Assembly (NCBI GenBank): GCA_902543535.1 | Contig: CACBYG010000001.1 | Span: forward strand, 62,001-126,000 | Direction: 5' to 3' | DNA: 64,000 nucleotides | Origin: an uncultured Pelagibacteraceae bacterium | GTDB taxonomy: Bacteria; Pseudomonadota; Alphaproteobacteria; Pelagibacterales; Pelagibacteraceae | Part shown: positions 46,316 to 54,776 of the stretch, one piece after another | How positions within the stretch are numbered: position 1 is the stretch's first letter | How the letters are laid out: every line of letters begins with the position of its first letter | The notes under the pieces: model-generated | Told to the model about the DNA's origin: nothing | Database searches by the model: none | Seen by the model: the letters and a program-made list of their open reading frames with translations, nothing else | Translations under genes and position numbers: made by a program

Positions 46316-48328
46316 CATTTTTAAAAATTCATCTTGATTTATGATTTTTATCTTAAGCATTTTTGCATCTTCAATTTTTCTCTTGGTTGGTTTTTCACCA
46401 GTAATTAAATAGTTTAATTTTTTAGATACACTACTCACTGTTGTTCCAGAATTTTCCTCAATTAATGATTTTACTTCTGCTCGACTTATATTATTTAACT
46501 TACCTGTTACTAAAAAAGATTTGTCTTTTAATAAACCATTTTTATCTTCGTTTTTTGATTTTTTTATATTTAATAATTTTTCAAGCTCATTTAAAACTTT
46601 TAGATTAATTGAAACTGAAAAAAAATTTTTTACAGAATTAACCTGTGTTTCACCAATTCCATCAATATTTAATAATTCATTATATTTATTAGTTTTTGAT
46701 AAATTTTTAAAGTTTGAAAAGGATATAAAGTATTTTGATAATAATTTTGCATTTTCTAAACCTATGTGCCTTATACCCAAAGCATATATTAATCTATCTA
46801 AGGAGATATTTTTTTTTTCATTAATAGAATATTTTAAATTCTCTACAGATAGTTTTCCCCATCCTTCTAAATTTTCAATTTTATTGTAATCTAATTTAAA
46901 TATATCTTGAGGAAATTGGATTAATTTTAAGCTCCAAAAACTTTCTACAATTTTTTTTCCCAGGCCATCAATATTAAAGGCTTCCTTTGAAACAAAATGC
47001 TTTAATTTTTCTACAGATATTTTCTCACAAAAATAACCTTCACTAGAACATCTCCTAACAGCATCTTTTTTCTTAGTTATTAAATTATATTCTTTAATTG
47101 TTTTTAAACCACATGAAGGACATTTTTCTGGAAAAATAAATTTTAAATTGTCTTTTTTTCTTTTTTTAAAATCTACAGAAATTATATGAGGTATTACGTC
47201 TCCAGCTCTTTCTACAGTTACAGTGTCACCAATTCTAATGTCTTTTCTTTCAATTTCATCCTCATTGTGTAAGGTTGCATTGGATACAAGCACGCCACCA
47301 ATATTAACTGGCTTGATTTTTGCGACTGGGGTTAAAGCGCCAGTTCTTCCAATTTGAATTTCAATATCTTTGATTTGGGATACAGCCTTATTAGAAGAGA
47401 ATTTATGTGCAATAGCCCAGCGGGGTGCATTAGCAACATTTCCAAGCCTTTTCTGAAGTGTAAAATTGTTAATTTTGTAAACAATTCCATCTATGTCAAA
47501 ATCTAAATCAGCTCTTTTTTTTTCTACCTCATTATAATTTTCTATTAAATTTTTAACTCCACTTATCAATTTATTTAAAGGATTAATTTTAAAACCCCAT
47601 TGTTTTAATTTATTTAAATAATCTGATTGATTTTCAACTTTTAAACCATTTTCAAAACCAAAAGTATAAGCAATAAATTTCAATGGAATTTTTTTAGTAT
47701 CTTCAGAATTCTTTTGTCTTAACGAACCTGAGGCTGCATTTCTTGGATTTGCAAATTTATCTTTTAAATATTCAAAATCACTATTTTGAATAAAAACCTC
47801 ACCCCTAATATCAATATCTTCTGGAAAATCTTTAGATAAAATTTTTTTTGGTATATCTTCAATGGTATATAAATTTTTAGTTATGTCCTCACCTTCCTTA
47901 CCATCTCCTCTTGACAAACCCCTAACAAGATTTCCATTTTTATATGTTAGTGAGGCTGAAATACCATCAATTTTTGGCTCAGCACTATAAAATATTTTAA
48001 AATCAGTTTTTTTTGATAAAAAATTTGTAATTTTCTTTTCAAAATTTAATAAGTCTTCCTCCGAAAAAGCATTTGCTAAAGATAGCATTGGAACTTTATG
48101 ATTTACTTTTTTAAAATTTTTTGAAGGTTTGAAGCCAACAGTTTTAGATGGAGAATTTTTTGAATTAAGAAAAGTATATTTTTTTTCGAGTGAAAAAATG
48201 TTTTCTTTTAATTGATCAAAATCTTTATCTGAAACTAGAGGTTCATTTTTTTCAAAATAATATTTATTATATTTTTGTAATAATTTTAAATAATTCTTAT
48301 ATTTTATCTGAATTTTTTTTTTTTCCAT
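46298..48328 (-). CDS. ligA: NAD-dependent DNA ligase
   Basis: About 676 residues with the complete LigA layout. The adenylation domain has catalytic Lys119 in SAEPKIDGISASL, then the OB fold, a four-cysteine zinc finger (CPSCG followed by CSSEGYFC), helix-hairpin-helix repeats (ALGIRHIGLENAKLL) and a C-terminal BRCT domain (FLVTGKLNNISRAEV). ATG 48328 is preferred to TTG 48337. It ends the dcw cluster and overlaps the convergent peptidase gene by 18 bases. Confidence 0.95.
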   Translation of the reverse strand: MEKKKIQIKYKNYLKLLQKYNKYYFEKNEPLVSDKDFDQLKENIFSLEKKYTFLNSKNSPSKTVGFKPSKNFKKVNHKVPMLSLANAFSEEDLLNFEKKITNFLSKKTDFKIFYSAEPKIDGISASLTYKNGNLVRGLSRGDGKEGEDITKNLYTIEDIPKKILSKDFPEDIDIRGEVFIQNSDFEYLKDKFANPRNAASGSLRQKNSEDTKKIPLKFIAYTFGFENGLKVENQSDYLNKLKQWGFKINPLNKLISGVKNLIENYNEVEKKRADLDFDIDGIVYKINNFTLQKRLGNVANAPRWAIAHKFSSNKAVSQIKDIEIQIGRTGALTPVAKIKPVNIGGVLVSNATLHNEDEIERKDIRIGDTVTVERAGDVIPHIISVDFKKRKKDNLKFIFPEKCPSCGLKTIKEYNLITKKKDAVRRCSSEGYFCEKISVEKLKHFVSKEAFNIDGLGKKIVESFWSLKLIQFPQDIFKLDYNKIENLEGWGKLSVENLKYSINEKKNISLDRLIYALGIRHIGLENAKLLSKYFISFSNFKNLSKTNKYNELLNIDGIGETQVNSVKNFFSVSINLKVLNELEKLLNIKKSKNEDKNGLLKDKSFLVTGKLNNISRAEVKSLIEENSGTTVSSVSKKLNYLITGEKPTKRKIEDAKMLKIKIINQDEFLKMLNKTS

Positions 48329-48329
48329 C

Positions 48330-49178
48330 TCAACCAAATAGAGACATAAATTTATTAAATATTGAATTACTTTTCTCTTTTTCTTTTTTAATTTTCATTA
48401 TTTTATTTTCCTCATATTTTTTGTTAAAAATTATGTAAGAGTTTTCATACCATTCAGAAGACTGATAGTTGTAACCTAAAATATTTGCATATTTTTTTGC
48501 CTCATTTTTTAATCCTATTTTGTAATGCACTTCAACCAATCTATGAAGAGCTTCCTCAGTATATTCAGTTGTTTCAAATTCATCTACAACAGTTCTAAAT
48601 CTATTAATAGCTGCTATCCATTTTTTTCTATCAATATAATATCTTCCTAAATACATTTGTTTTGCTGCTAAAATATCATTTATTAAATCAATTTTAAAAG
48701 TTGCATCAAGTGCGTATTCTGAATTTGGAAACTCTTTTATTAAAAAATTAAAATTTTGCTTTGCTTTAACTAAAGATTGTAAGTCTTTTTTTTCATCTAC
48801 TATTTGTTCATAGTGTGAAATGGCTAATAAATAATGAACATAATCCATATGGTTATATCTTGGGTAAACTTTTTTTAGTCTCTCTAGTTCTGCAATTGCG
48901 TCGCTATAGTAATCTTGAGAATAATAAGCATATGCAGCCATCAAAGAGGACTTTGGTGCCCAAACAGATAAAGGATATAAAATCTCTACTTCATTAAATT
49001 TTTTTGCTGCAAATAAAACATCTCCATCATTCAAAGATTTCAATCCTTCTTTATATGCCTCTAGAACTTGCTCGTTAAGTTCGGTTTCATTTATAACTGA
49101 TTTTTCTTTAATATTTTTTGAACACGAAATGTTCATAATAAATACTAATATAGATATAAAAAAATAAATTTTTTTCAC
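48330..49178 (-). CDS. bamD: Outer membrane assembly lipoprotein BamD
   Basis: A 282-residue lipoprotein with GTG start (49178). A signal segment ends at Cys20 (NISCSK), a weak lipobox but the only candidate cysteine. Five TPR-like repeats follow, including GDVLFAAKKFNEVEILYPLSVWAP, which is the conserved BamD first repeat, and YSDAIAELERLKKVYPRYNHMDYVHY. BamD is the essential partner of BamA in outer-membrane protein insertion. It lies between lpxC and ligA, where many Alphaproteobacteria also have recN. Confidence 0.92.
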   Translation of the reverse strand: MKKIYFFISILVFIMNISCSKNIKEKSVINETELNEQVLEAYKEGLKSLNDGDVLFAAKKFNEVEILYPLSVWAPKSSLMAAYAYYSQDYYSDAIAELERLKKVYPRYNHMDYVHYLLAISHYEQIVDEKKDLQSLVKAKQNFNFLIKEFPNSEYALDATFKIDLINDILAAKQMYLGRYYIDRKKWIAAINRFRTVVDEFETTEYTEEALHRLVEVHYKIGLKNEAKKYANILGYNYQSSEWYENSYIIFNKKYEENKIMKIKKEKEKSNSIFNKFMSLFG

Positions 49179-49226
49179 AAAAATTAATATATAGATTTTA
49201 ACTTAAATTTAAAAGAACCGTTAGAT

Positions 49227-50156
49227 TTAAGCAATAGATTTTAGAAAATTTCTATTAATTAGAGTGTGTGGCAGATTTTTTTCCTTTATCTCTAGAATAG
49301 AAAAATTCTCTTTATTTTGAAAAACTTTTCTTAATAGTTGATTTGTAAAATAATGACCACCCTGAGAACACTCTATACTTCCTACAATTCTGTAACCTGA
49401 AGTATAAAGATCTCCGATACAATCCAAAATTTTATGATTTACAAATTCCTTATCGTTTCTGAGTCCATCTGAATTTAATATTTCCTCGTCTTTAACTACT
49501 ATGGCATTCTCTAAGCTACCGCCTTTTGCCAGTCCATTTTTTTTGATAATTTCAATATCTTCAAATAAACAAAAGGTTCTAGAATTATAAATTTCTCTAA
49601 GATCATCTTCGTATACTTTGACTTTATTTCTTTGGTTTCCTATGATTTTATTTTTGTATTTCAATTCAAAGTCAATATCTAAACTTAGTGTTGAAGGTTT
49701 GATGGATATAAATCTTTCTCCATTTGAATATTTTATCTCTTTGTTTATTTTTATAACTTTAATTGGAGAGTTGCTTACTTCAAATCCTGATAAAATTATT
49801 TTATCTATAAATACTTTTGCTGAGCCATCTAAGATTGGAACTTCTTCATTATCAATTTCAATTAGTGCATTATCAATTCCTAAACCAAATAAAGCACCCA
49901 TCAAATGTTCTATTGTTGAAACTCGTGCACCGAACTCATTCTCTACTGTTGTGTTTAGAGATGTGTTTGTGACATTATTAAAATTCGGGAAAATAATATT
50001 ATTTGATTTTAAATCAACTCTCTTGAAAACAATTCCATAATCAGGTTCTGCGGGCTTTATACAAACATTAACATTGTGCCCATTATGTAAAGCTATACCA
50101 CTAAAAGAAATATTATTTTTTATTGTTTTTTGAGTTAAGTAAGACACATTTAACAT
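49227..50156 (-). CDS. lpxC: UDP-3-O-acyl-N-acetylglucosamine deacetylase
   Basis: A 309-residue LpxC, the committed zinc enzyme of lipid A synthesis. Zinc and catalytic motifs are VSTIEHLMGALFGLGIDNALIE (His near residue 80), KEFVNHKILDCIGDL (HKxxDxxGD, near residue 240) and IECSQGGHYFTNQLL (His near residue 268). Its presence implies lipopolysaccharide. It follows the ftsA-position gene after 55 bases, a place normally held by ftsZ. Confidence 0.95.
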   Translation of the reverse strand: MLNVSYLTQKTIKNNISFSGIALHNGHNVNVCIKPAEPDYGIVFKRVDLKSNNIIFPNFNNVTNTSLNTTVENEFGARVSTIEHLMGALFGLGIDNALIEIDNEEVPILDGSAKVFIDKIILSGFEVSNSPIKVIKINKEIKYSNGERFISIKPSTLSLDIDFELKYKNKIIGNQRNKVKVYEDDLREIYNSRTFCLFEDIEIIKKNGLAKGGSLENAIVVKDEEILNSDGLRNDKEFVNHKILDCIGDLYTSGYRIVGSIECSQGGHYFTNQLLRKVFQNKENFSILEIKEKNLPHTLINRNFLKSIA

Positions 50157-50211
50157 TTAGTTTGTATCTGCTAAAATTAAAAAACAACTAATGTTACCAG
50201 ATAAGACGACA
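50157..50211. other. Short gap at the expected ftsZ position
   Basis: Only 55 bases separate the FtsA-like gene from lpxC. In the usual alphaproteobacterial order (ddl, ftsQ, ftsA, ftsZ, lpxC) a gene of about 1 kb or more would lie here. No FtsZ-like coding remnant is visible in the gap. It probably carries the lpxC ribosome-binding region and possibly a weak promoter. Confidence 0.7.
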
Positions 50212-50916
50212 CTAGCTAAATAATTGAAAAAATTTTTCAAAAAAGCCTTTTTTTTTCAGGCTTTTTGAAACTAAAGAAATTTCATTCTGATTGTGACCGT
50301 TTTGTATTTTATAAGCAATTAAAGATAAGTCTAAATGTTCTCCCTGAAAAAAGTTTTTAATATATTTTTTTTCAAACAGACGATCTATTTTTATCTGATA
50401 TTTTTCGAGAACATTGCTTATTTCTTTAATTAAAATATTTGGTGCTGAAATAAAATTTACTTCAACACACATATGTTCAGCATCAATTTCTTTATCAAAA
50501 GATTTACAATCTAAACCGTCTATTAAATATCTATTTAGTGTAAAATGTATAATTTTATTATTTTGATAGTTTTCTTTAAATAAATCTTTTAGCTCACCTA
50601 AAGAACTTTCTAAATAATCTTTATTTATTTTTTCCCCATAATTTTGTTTTTTTATTCCAATTGAAGAATTCAAAATTTGTTCATTTTCAATTACCAAAAT
50701 AATAGTTTTTAAAAAATTACCAATTAATTTTTCAATTTTAAAAATATTTTTATCAAGAAAGTTACTCAATAAATTATAATCGATTAGATCTGTATCATTT
50801 TCTACATCAAGTTCTTCCTTATAAATATTTTTTAAATTTTTTTTATCCAATAAGTAAATCTCATATTTTTTTTTTGAAATACTTAAATAAGCTTCGATAC
50901 TTAATTTATCAATCAT
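50212..50916 (-). CDS. Truncated, divergent FtsA-like protein without ATPase core
   Basis: A 234-residue protein in the ftsA position, overlapping ftsQ by eight bases. Complete FtsA is about 410-420 residues. Residues 1-80 resemble a degenerate 1A start, with none of the glycine-rich phosphate loops. Residues about 81-181 match the FtsA 1C pattern: a strand (ILNSSIGIKKQNYG), a helix, then KIIHFTLNRYLIDG, comparable to the family ILHxxPxxYxxDG, and VEVNFISAPNILIKEI. The actin-like 2A/2B domains are missing. The last 15 residues, KKKGFFEKFFQLFS, look like the amphipathic membrane tail of FtsA. It might be a division anchor that no longer binds ATP. A PilM/GspL-like protein is the alternative. 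Confidence 0.6.
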   Translation of the reverse strand: MIDKLSIEAYLSISKKKYEIYLLDKKNLKNIYKEELDVENDTDLIDYNLLSNFLDKNIFKIEKLIGNFLKTIILVIENEQILNSSIGIKKQNYGEKINKDYLESSLGELKDLFKENYQNNKIIHFTLNRYLIDGLDCKSFDKEIDAEHMCVEVNFISAPNILIKEISNVLEKYQIKIDRLFEKKYIKNFFQGEHLDLSLIAYKIQNGHNQNEISLVSKSLKKKGFFEKFFQLFS

Positions 50917-51580
50917 TCAAAATAATTTGATTTTTAATTCTTGCATCAACAATTTTAATACCATTGATATTATTGTCATTTAAAAATTCAAAAGCTTGGT
51001 CTAATGAAAGTCTAGTATAATCCTTTGATAATTTTAAAATTATATTATTTTTAAGTTCTAAATCCCATCTTTTAGATGGGAAAAAATATAGATTTTTAAT
51101 TTTATTAAGTGAAAACTTTGATTGTTCAATTACATTGGTAAATTCTATAAATTCATCTATTTTTGGTTTACCAAATATAAAAGGTAGTTCTTTATCTAAA
51201 AGTTTTATATCAGATAACTTTCCATTTGATCCTATTAAAAACATTTTTCCATTTCTATTAATTTTTGCCAAAAAGTTAGTTTTTTCAATCTTGATATCTA
51301 TAGTGTCAGGATATTTTTTAAATATCGTGTAATTTTCAACTAAGGTACTTGAACTTATTATTTTTGAAATTTTATTTCCACTTAGGAAAAAAATATTTTT
51401 TAAATTTAGATTTTCAATATCTTTTAAAAGATTTATATTTTCATTTTCGTTTAATCCTGAAATTTCAATGTTTTTAATATTTTCAAATTGAATTCTGGTT
51501 AATGTATTATTGTTTATTGACCCAACTATTAGGAATAAAAATAAATATAATAAAACTTTTTTACCTATTTGTTGACGCAT
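50909..51580 (-). CDS. ftsQ: Cell division protein FtsQ
   Basis: A 223-residue bitopic protein, shorter than most FtsQ (about 270-300). A basic N-terminus and one membrane helix (VLLYLFLFLIVGSINNN) are followed by a POTRA-like domain (IKNIEISGLNENENINLL through YPDTIDIKIEKTNFLAKI) and a beta domain (KRWDLELKNNIILKLSKDYTR, typical of FtsQ). The large cytoplasmic N-terminal part of other alphaproteobacterial FtsQ is absent. It overlaps ddl by 20 bases and the FtsA-like gene by eight. Confidence 0.85.
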   Translation of the reverse strand: MRQQIGKKVLLYLFLFLIVGSINNNTLTRIQFENIKNIEISGLNENENINLLKDIENLNLKNIFFLSGNKISKIISSSTLVENYTIFKKYPDTIDIKIEKTNFLAKINRNGKMFLIGSNGKLSDIKLLDKELPFIFGKPKIDEFIEFTNVIEQSKFSLNKIKNLYFFPSKRWDLELKNNIILKLSKDYTRLSLDQAFEFLNDNNINGIKIVDARIKNQIILND

Positions 51581-52475
51581 CTTTTAATATCCACTCTATT
51601 AATTCTATAAAGCTCATTCCATGGTGAGCAGCTATTTCAGGGACTAAAGAAAGCTTTGTCATTCCTGGTTGAGTATTAATCTCTAACAAATAAAATTTAC
51701 CTTTAAAATATTTAAAGTCTGACCTAGTAACTCCTCTACATCGAATAATTTTATGAGCTTTATGGGCCATATATAATACTTCACTTAATTTTTTTTTTGA
51801 TAGATCAATTTTTATAATATGCTGTGTTTTGGCGTTAGTATTATACTTGGCTTGATAATCATAAAATTTTCTTTTAGGTTTTAATTCAATAGCTCCTAAT
51901 TTTTTATTTCCTAAGATTGCAACTTGTATTTCTCGACCTCCTATAAATTCCTCAATCATTACTTTTTTATAATTTTTAAGTGAATTCAATATTTTAAATA
52001 TGTTTTTTCTATTACAAATAAATACATTCACACTTGATCCTTCATTTAATGGTTTGACAACAACTGGGAATTTTAATTTACTTTTAATAGATTTAACTAG
52101 TTGAGATTTTTTTTTATCAAATGAGTATGTAAGAAATTTAGGAGTATTTATTTTATATTTTGTGAATAATTTTTTAGATATTTCCTTGTCCATTGCTATT
52201 GCAGATGCAATTACACCTGAATGAGTATAAGGTATTCTAAACCTTTCTAGTATAGTTTGGATGTAACCGTCTTCTCCAAACTGACCGTGTAAAGCATTAA
52301 AAATCACATCAGGCTTAAATTTTTTGATTGTCTTTTCTAGATTATTATTTGGCTCAGAGATTTTTACTTTATATGAATTTTTTCTTAATTCTTTTTCCAC
52401 CTGAAAACCTGTATCAAGACTGATCAATCTTTCTTTTGAAATACCCCCTGAAATAATTAATATTTTTCTTTTCAA
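51561..52475 (-). CDS. ddl: D-alanine-D-alanine ligase
   Basis: A 304-residue ATP-grasp enzyme, start TTG at 52475. Family motifs are NALHGQFGEDGYIQTILE near residue 61, YTHSGVIASAIAMDKEISK, PVVVKPLNEGSSVNVF near residue 135, EEFIGGREIQVAI and the metal/product loop LEINTQPGMTKLSLVPEIA near residue 268. It makes the dipeptide consumed by MurF. It lies two bases from murB in the cell-wall operon. Confidence 0.95.
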   Translation of the reverse strand: MKRKILIISGGISKERLISLDTGFQVEKELRKNSYKVKISEPNNNLEKTIKKFKPDVIFNALHGQFGEDGYIQTILERFRIPYTHSGVIASAIAMDKEISKKLFTKYKINTPKFLTYSFDKKKSQLVKSIKSKLKFPVVVKPLNEGSSVNVFICNRKNIFKILNSLKNYKKVMIEEFIGGREIQVAILGNKKLGAIELKPKRKFYDYQAKYNTNAKTQHIIKIDLSKKKLSEVLYMAHKAHKIIRCRGVTRSDFKYFKGKFYLLEINTQPGMTKLSLVPEIAAHHGMSFIELIEWILKDASTNR

Positions 52476-52476
52476 A

Positions 52477-53382
52477 TTATTCTACAATTTTAATTTCTGT
52501 TTCAAGCTTAATTCCAGTTTTTTTTAAAACACAATCGGCTACAAATTCGATCAAATTTTTCATATCTTCAAATTTAGCGTTACCTTTATTTACAAAGAAA
52601 TTACAGTGCTTCCTTGAAATTGAGGCATCTCCAAATGACTTTTCAAGTGGTACAGACTCACTTATTAATTGCCATACCTTTTTATCTGTTTGGTTAATAG
52701 GATTTTTAAATGTGCTACCACTAGTTTTTATCCTTGTGGGTTGAGCTAGTTCTTTTTTTTTTATTAGTCCTTGAACTTCACTCTTAATAAGTGATTTCTC
52801 TTTTTTGTATCCCTTAAATGATGCACTTAAAAAAATAAGCTCATCAGATAGTCCACTGTCTCTATATTTAAAATCTATATCTTTTGCTGGAATAGTTAAA
52901 ACTTTACCTGATTTATTCACCGCTTGAATAGAAATTAATATATCTTTAAATTCTCTACCAAAACATCCTGCATTCATTTTAATACCACCACCAATTGTAC
53001 CTGGGATGCAGGATAAAAATTCAAAGCCACCCAAACCATTATCTATAGCAAATTCTGACAGTGATTTATCACTTACAGAGCTACCCGCAATAATAATTTC
53101 ATCAGCTAATAATGAAATATTATTAAAATCATTTAATAATTTTATTACAACACCATCAAACTGATTGTCTGTTATTAAAGTATTTGAGCCCCCTCCTAAA
53201 ATAAAAATTTTTTCTTTATTGCTTATCTTTTTTAAAAACTTGATCAATTCTTTTAAATTTTTTGCTTTATAATAAATCTTTGTTTTGCCACCGATATTAA
53301 ACCAATTTGTTTTTTTTAAATCGTAGTTTAATTTAAGATTTTCATTAAATTCCAATGATAATTCTTTTAAATAATCACTCAT
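52477..53382 (-). CDS. murB: UDP-N-acetylenolpyruvoylglucosamine reductase
   Basis: About 301 residues; ATG 53382 overlaps the murC stop as ATGA and is chosen over an upstream ATG at 53412. This type I-like MurB reduces the enolpyruvyl group with NADPH and FAD. FAD contacts appear in TNWFNIGGKTKIYYKAKN and ILGGGSNTLITDNQFDG. GGFEFLSCIPGTIGGGIKMNAGCFG carries the characteristic loop, and the catalytic Ser is in TSGSTFKNP. ETEIKIV near the end carries the conserved Glu. Confidence 0.94.
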   Translation of the reverse strand: MSDYLKELSLEFNENLKLNYDLKKTNWFNIGGKTKIYYKAKNLKELIKFLKKISNKEKIFILGGGSNTLITDNQFDGVVIKLLNDFNNISLLADEIIIAGSSVSDKSLSEFAIDNGLGGFEFLSCIPGTIGGGIKMNAGCFGREFKDILISIQAVNKSGKVLTIPAKDIDFKYRDSGLSDELIFLSASFKGYKKEKSLIKSEVQGLIKKKELAQPTRIKTSGSTFKNPINQTDKKVWQLISESVPLEKSFGDASISRKHCNFFVNKGNAKFEDMKNLIEFVADCVLKKTGIKLETEIKIVE

Positions 53383-54776
53383 TTCAAGAATTTTGGTATT
53401 TCTCTCATCCATGATGAAATAGAACCTGCTCCCATACCAACTACTATCTTATCTCCATAAATATTATGTTTTATATATTTTGCTAATTGATATTTATCGT
53501 TAATTAGAAATAGTTCCACCTTAGATTTTTTAATTATCTCTTTTGCAAAATCAGAATAGTTAAAACCTAACTTGATTTTTTCACCTGCGGTATATATTGG
53601 AAAAAGAATTACTTTGTCTGCATTTTTAAATGCAGAGGCAAATTCTGTTTTTAAATCTTTCAATCTTGATATCCTGTGTGGCTGGAAAATACATATTTTT
53701 TCATAATTTGAGTAAACCTTTTTTACTCCATTTAGAACTTCTTTGATTTCAGTTGGATGATGAGCATAGTCATCAAAGAAATCTACGTTGTTAAAGGTAA
53801 AAATTTTATTAAATCTTCTTTGAACACCTTTAAAATTTTTCAGTCCTTTTTTTATATTTGAAATACTTAAGCCAACAGTAAGTGCTAAGGCAGTTGCAGC
53901 TGTTGAATTTTTAATATTATGTAAACCTAATAATGGAATTTTTATTTTTTTAATTATTTCAATTTTCTTATTGGGTAATTTAATTTTTAAATCATATTCT
54001 GAGTATTCTCTAAATTGTTTTATATTTTTAATACTAAAATTAGATTTATTTTCTAATCCATAAGTATAAAAATTTTTATTTTTTAATTTTCTTATTAAGC
54101 TTCTGTTATTTTTATTATCTAAGCAAATAAATGATTTTCCAAAGGATGGAACTTTATTAACAAAGTTTACAAAATATTTATTTAATTTATCCATGGATTG
54201 ATAATAATCCATGTGTTCTCTATCAATATTTGTTATGATAGCGTATGTTGGGGGTGTGTGAATAAAACTACCATCTGATTCATCGGCTTCTAATATTGAC
54301 CATTCACTTTTACCAAGTTTTGCAGAATTATTTATAGAGTTTATCACACCACCATTAATAATAGTTGGATCTATTCTAGTTTCTTGAAAAATAGAAGCTA
54401 TTAAAGATGTGGTGGTAGTCTTACCGTGTGAACCCACTACAACAATGTTTTTTGTTAAAGATACAATATTTGCCAACATTTCTCCCCTTTTATAAATGGG
54501 CAATTGTTTCCTTATTGCTTCTAACATTTCTGGATTATTTTTTTTAATAGCTGAGGATACAACCAATATTGTTGCCTTATTTATATTTTGTTTTTTATGT
54601 CCTATTAAAACTTTTATTTTTTCTTTTCTAAGCCTTTCTATATTTTTATTAATAGAGATATCGCTACCTTGGACCCTAAAACCTTTGCCTTTCATTATTA
54701 AAGCTAAACCACTCATACCAATACCACCAATACCAATAAAATGTATTAACTCAGTTTTTGCTAATTTAATTTTCAT
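53379..54776 (-). CDS. murC: UDP-N-acetylmuramate-L-alanine ligase
   Basis: A 465-residue Mur ligase that adds the first alanine. The N-terminal UDP-binding GIGGIGMSGLALIM, the ATP loop VVGSHGKTTTTSLIAS near residue 117, EADESDGSF, NIDREHMDYY with catalytic His, and FDDYAHHPTEIKEVL near residue 338 are all seen. It overlaps murG by 11 bases and murB by four, indicating coupled translation throughout the cluster. Confidence 0.96.
   Translation of the reverse strand: MKIKLAKTELIHFIGIGGIGMSGLALIMKGKGFRVQGSDISINKNIERLRKEKIKVLIGHKKQNINKATILVVSSAIKKNNPEMLEAIRKQLPIYKRGEMLANIVSLTKNIVVVGSHGKTTTTSLIASIFQETRIDPTIINGGVINSINNSAKLGKSEWSILEADESDGSFIHTPPTYAIITNIDREHMDYYQSMDKLNKYFVNFVNKVPSFGKSFICLDNKNNRSLIRKLKNKNFYTYGLENKSNFSIKNIKQFREYSEYDLKIKLPNKKIEIIKKIKIPLLGLHNIKNSTAATALALTVGLSISNIKKGLKNFKGVQRRFNKIFTFNNVDFFDDYAHHPTEIKEVLNGVKKVYSNYEKICIFQPHRISRLKDLKTEFASAFKNADKVILFPIYTAGEKIKLGFNYSDFAKEIIKKSKVELFLINDKYQLAKYIKHNIYGDKIVVGMGAGSISSWMREIPKFLK

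Noticed and set aside
46521-46889. A 122-codon plus-strand frame inside ligA
   Set aside because: Antisense to conserved ligase coding sequence, Phe- and Ser-rich translation, no ribosome site.
49618-50040. A 140-codon plus-strand frame inside lpxC
   Set aside because: Antisense to conserved LpxC motifs and without any family resemblance.
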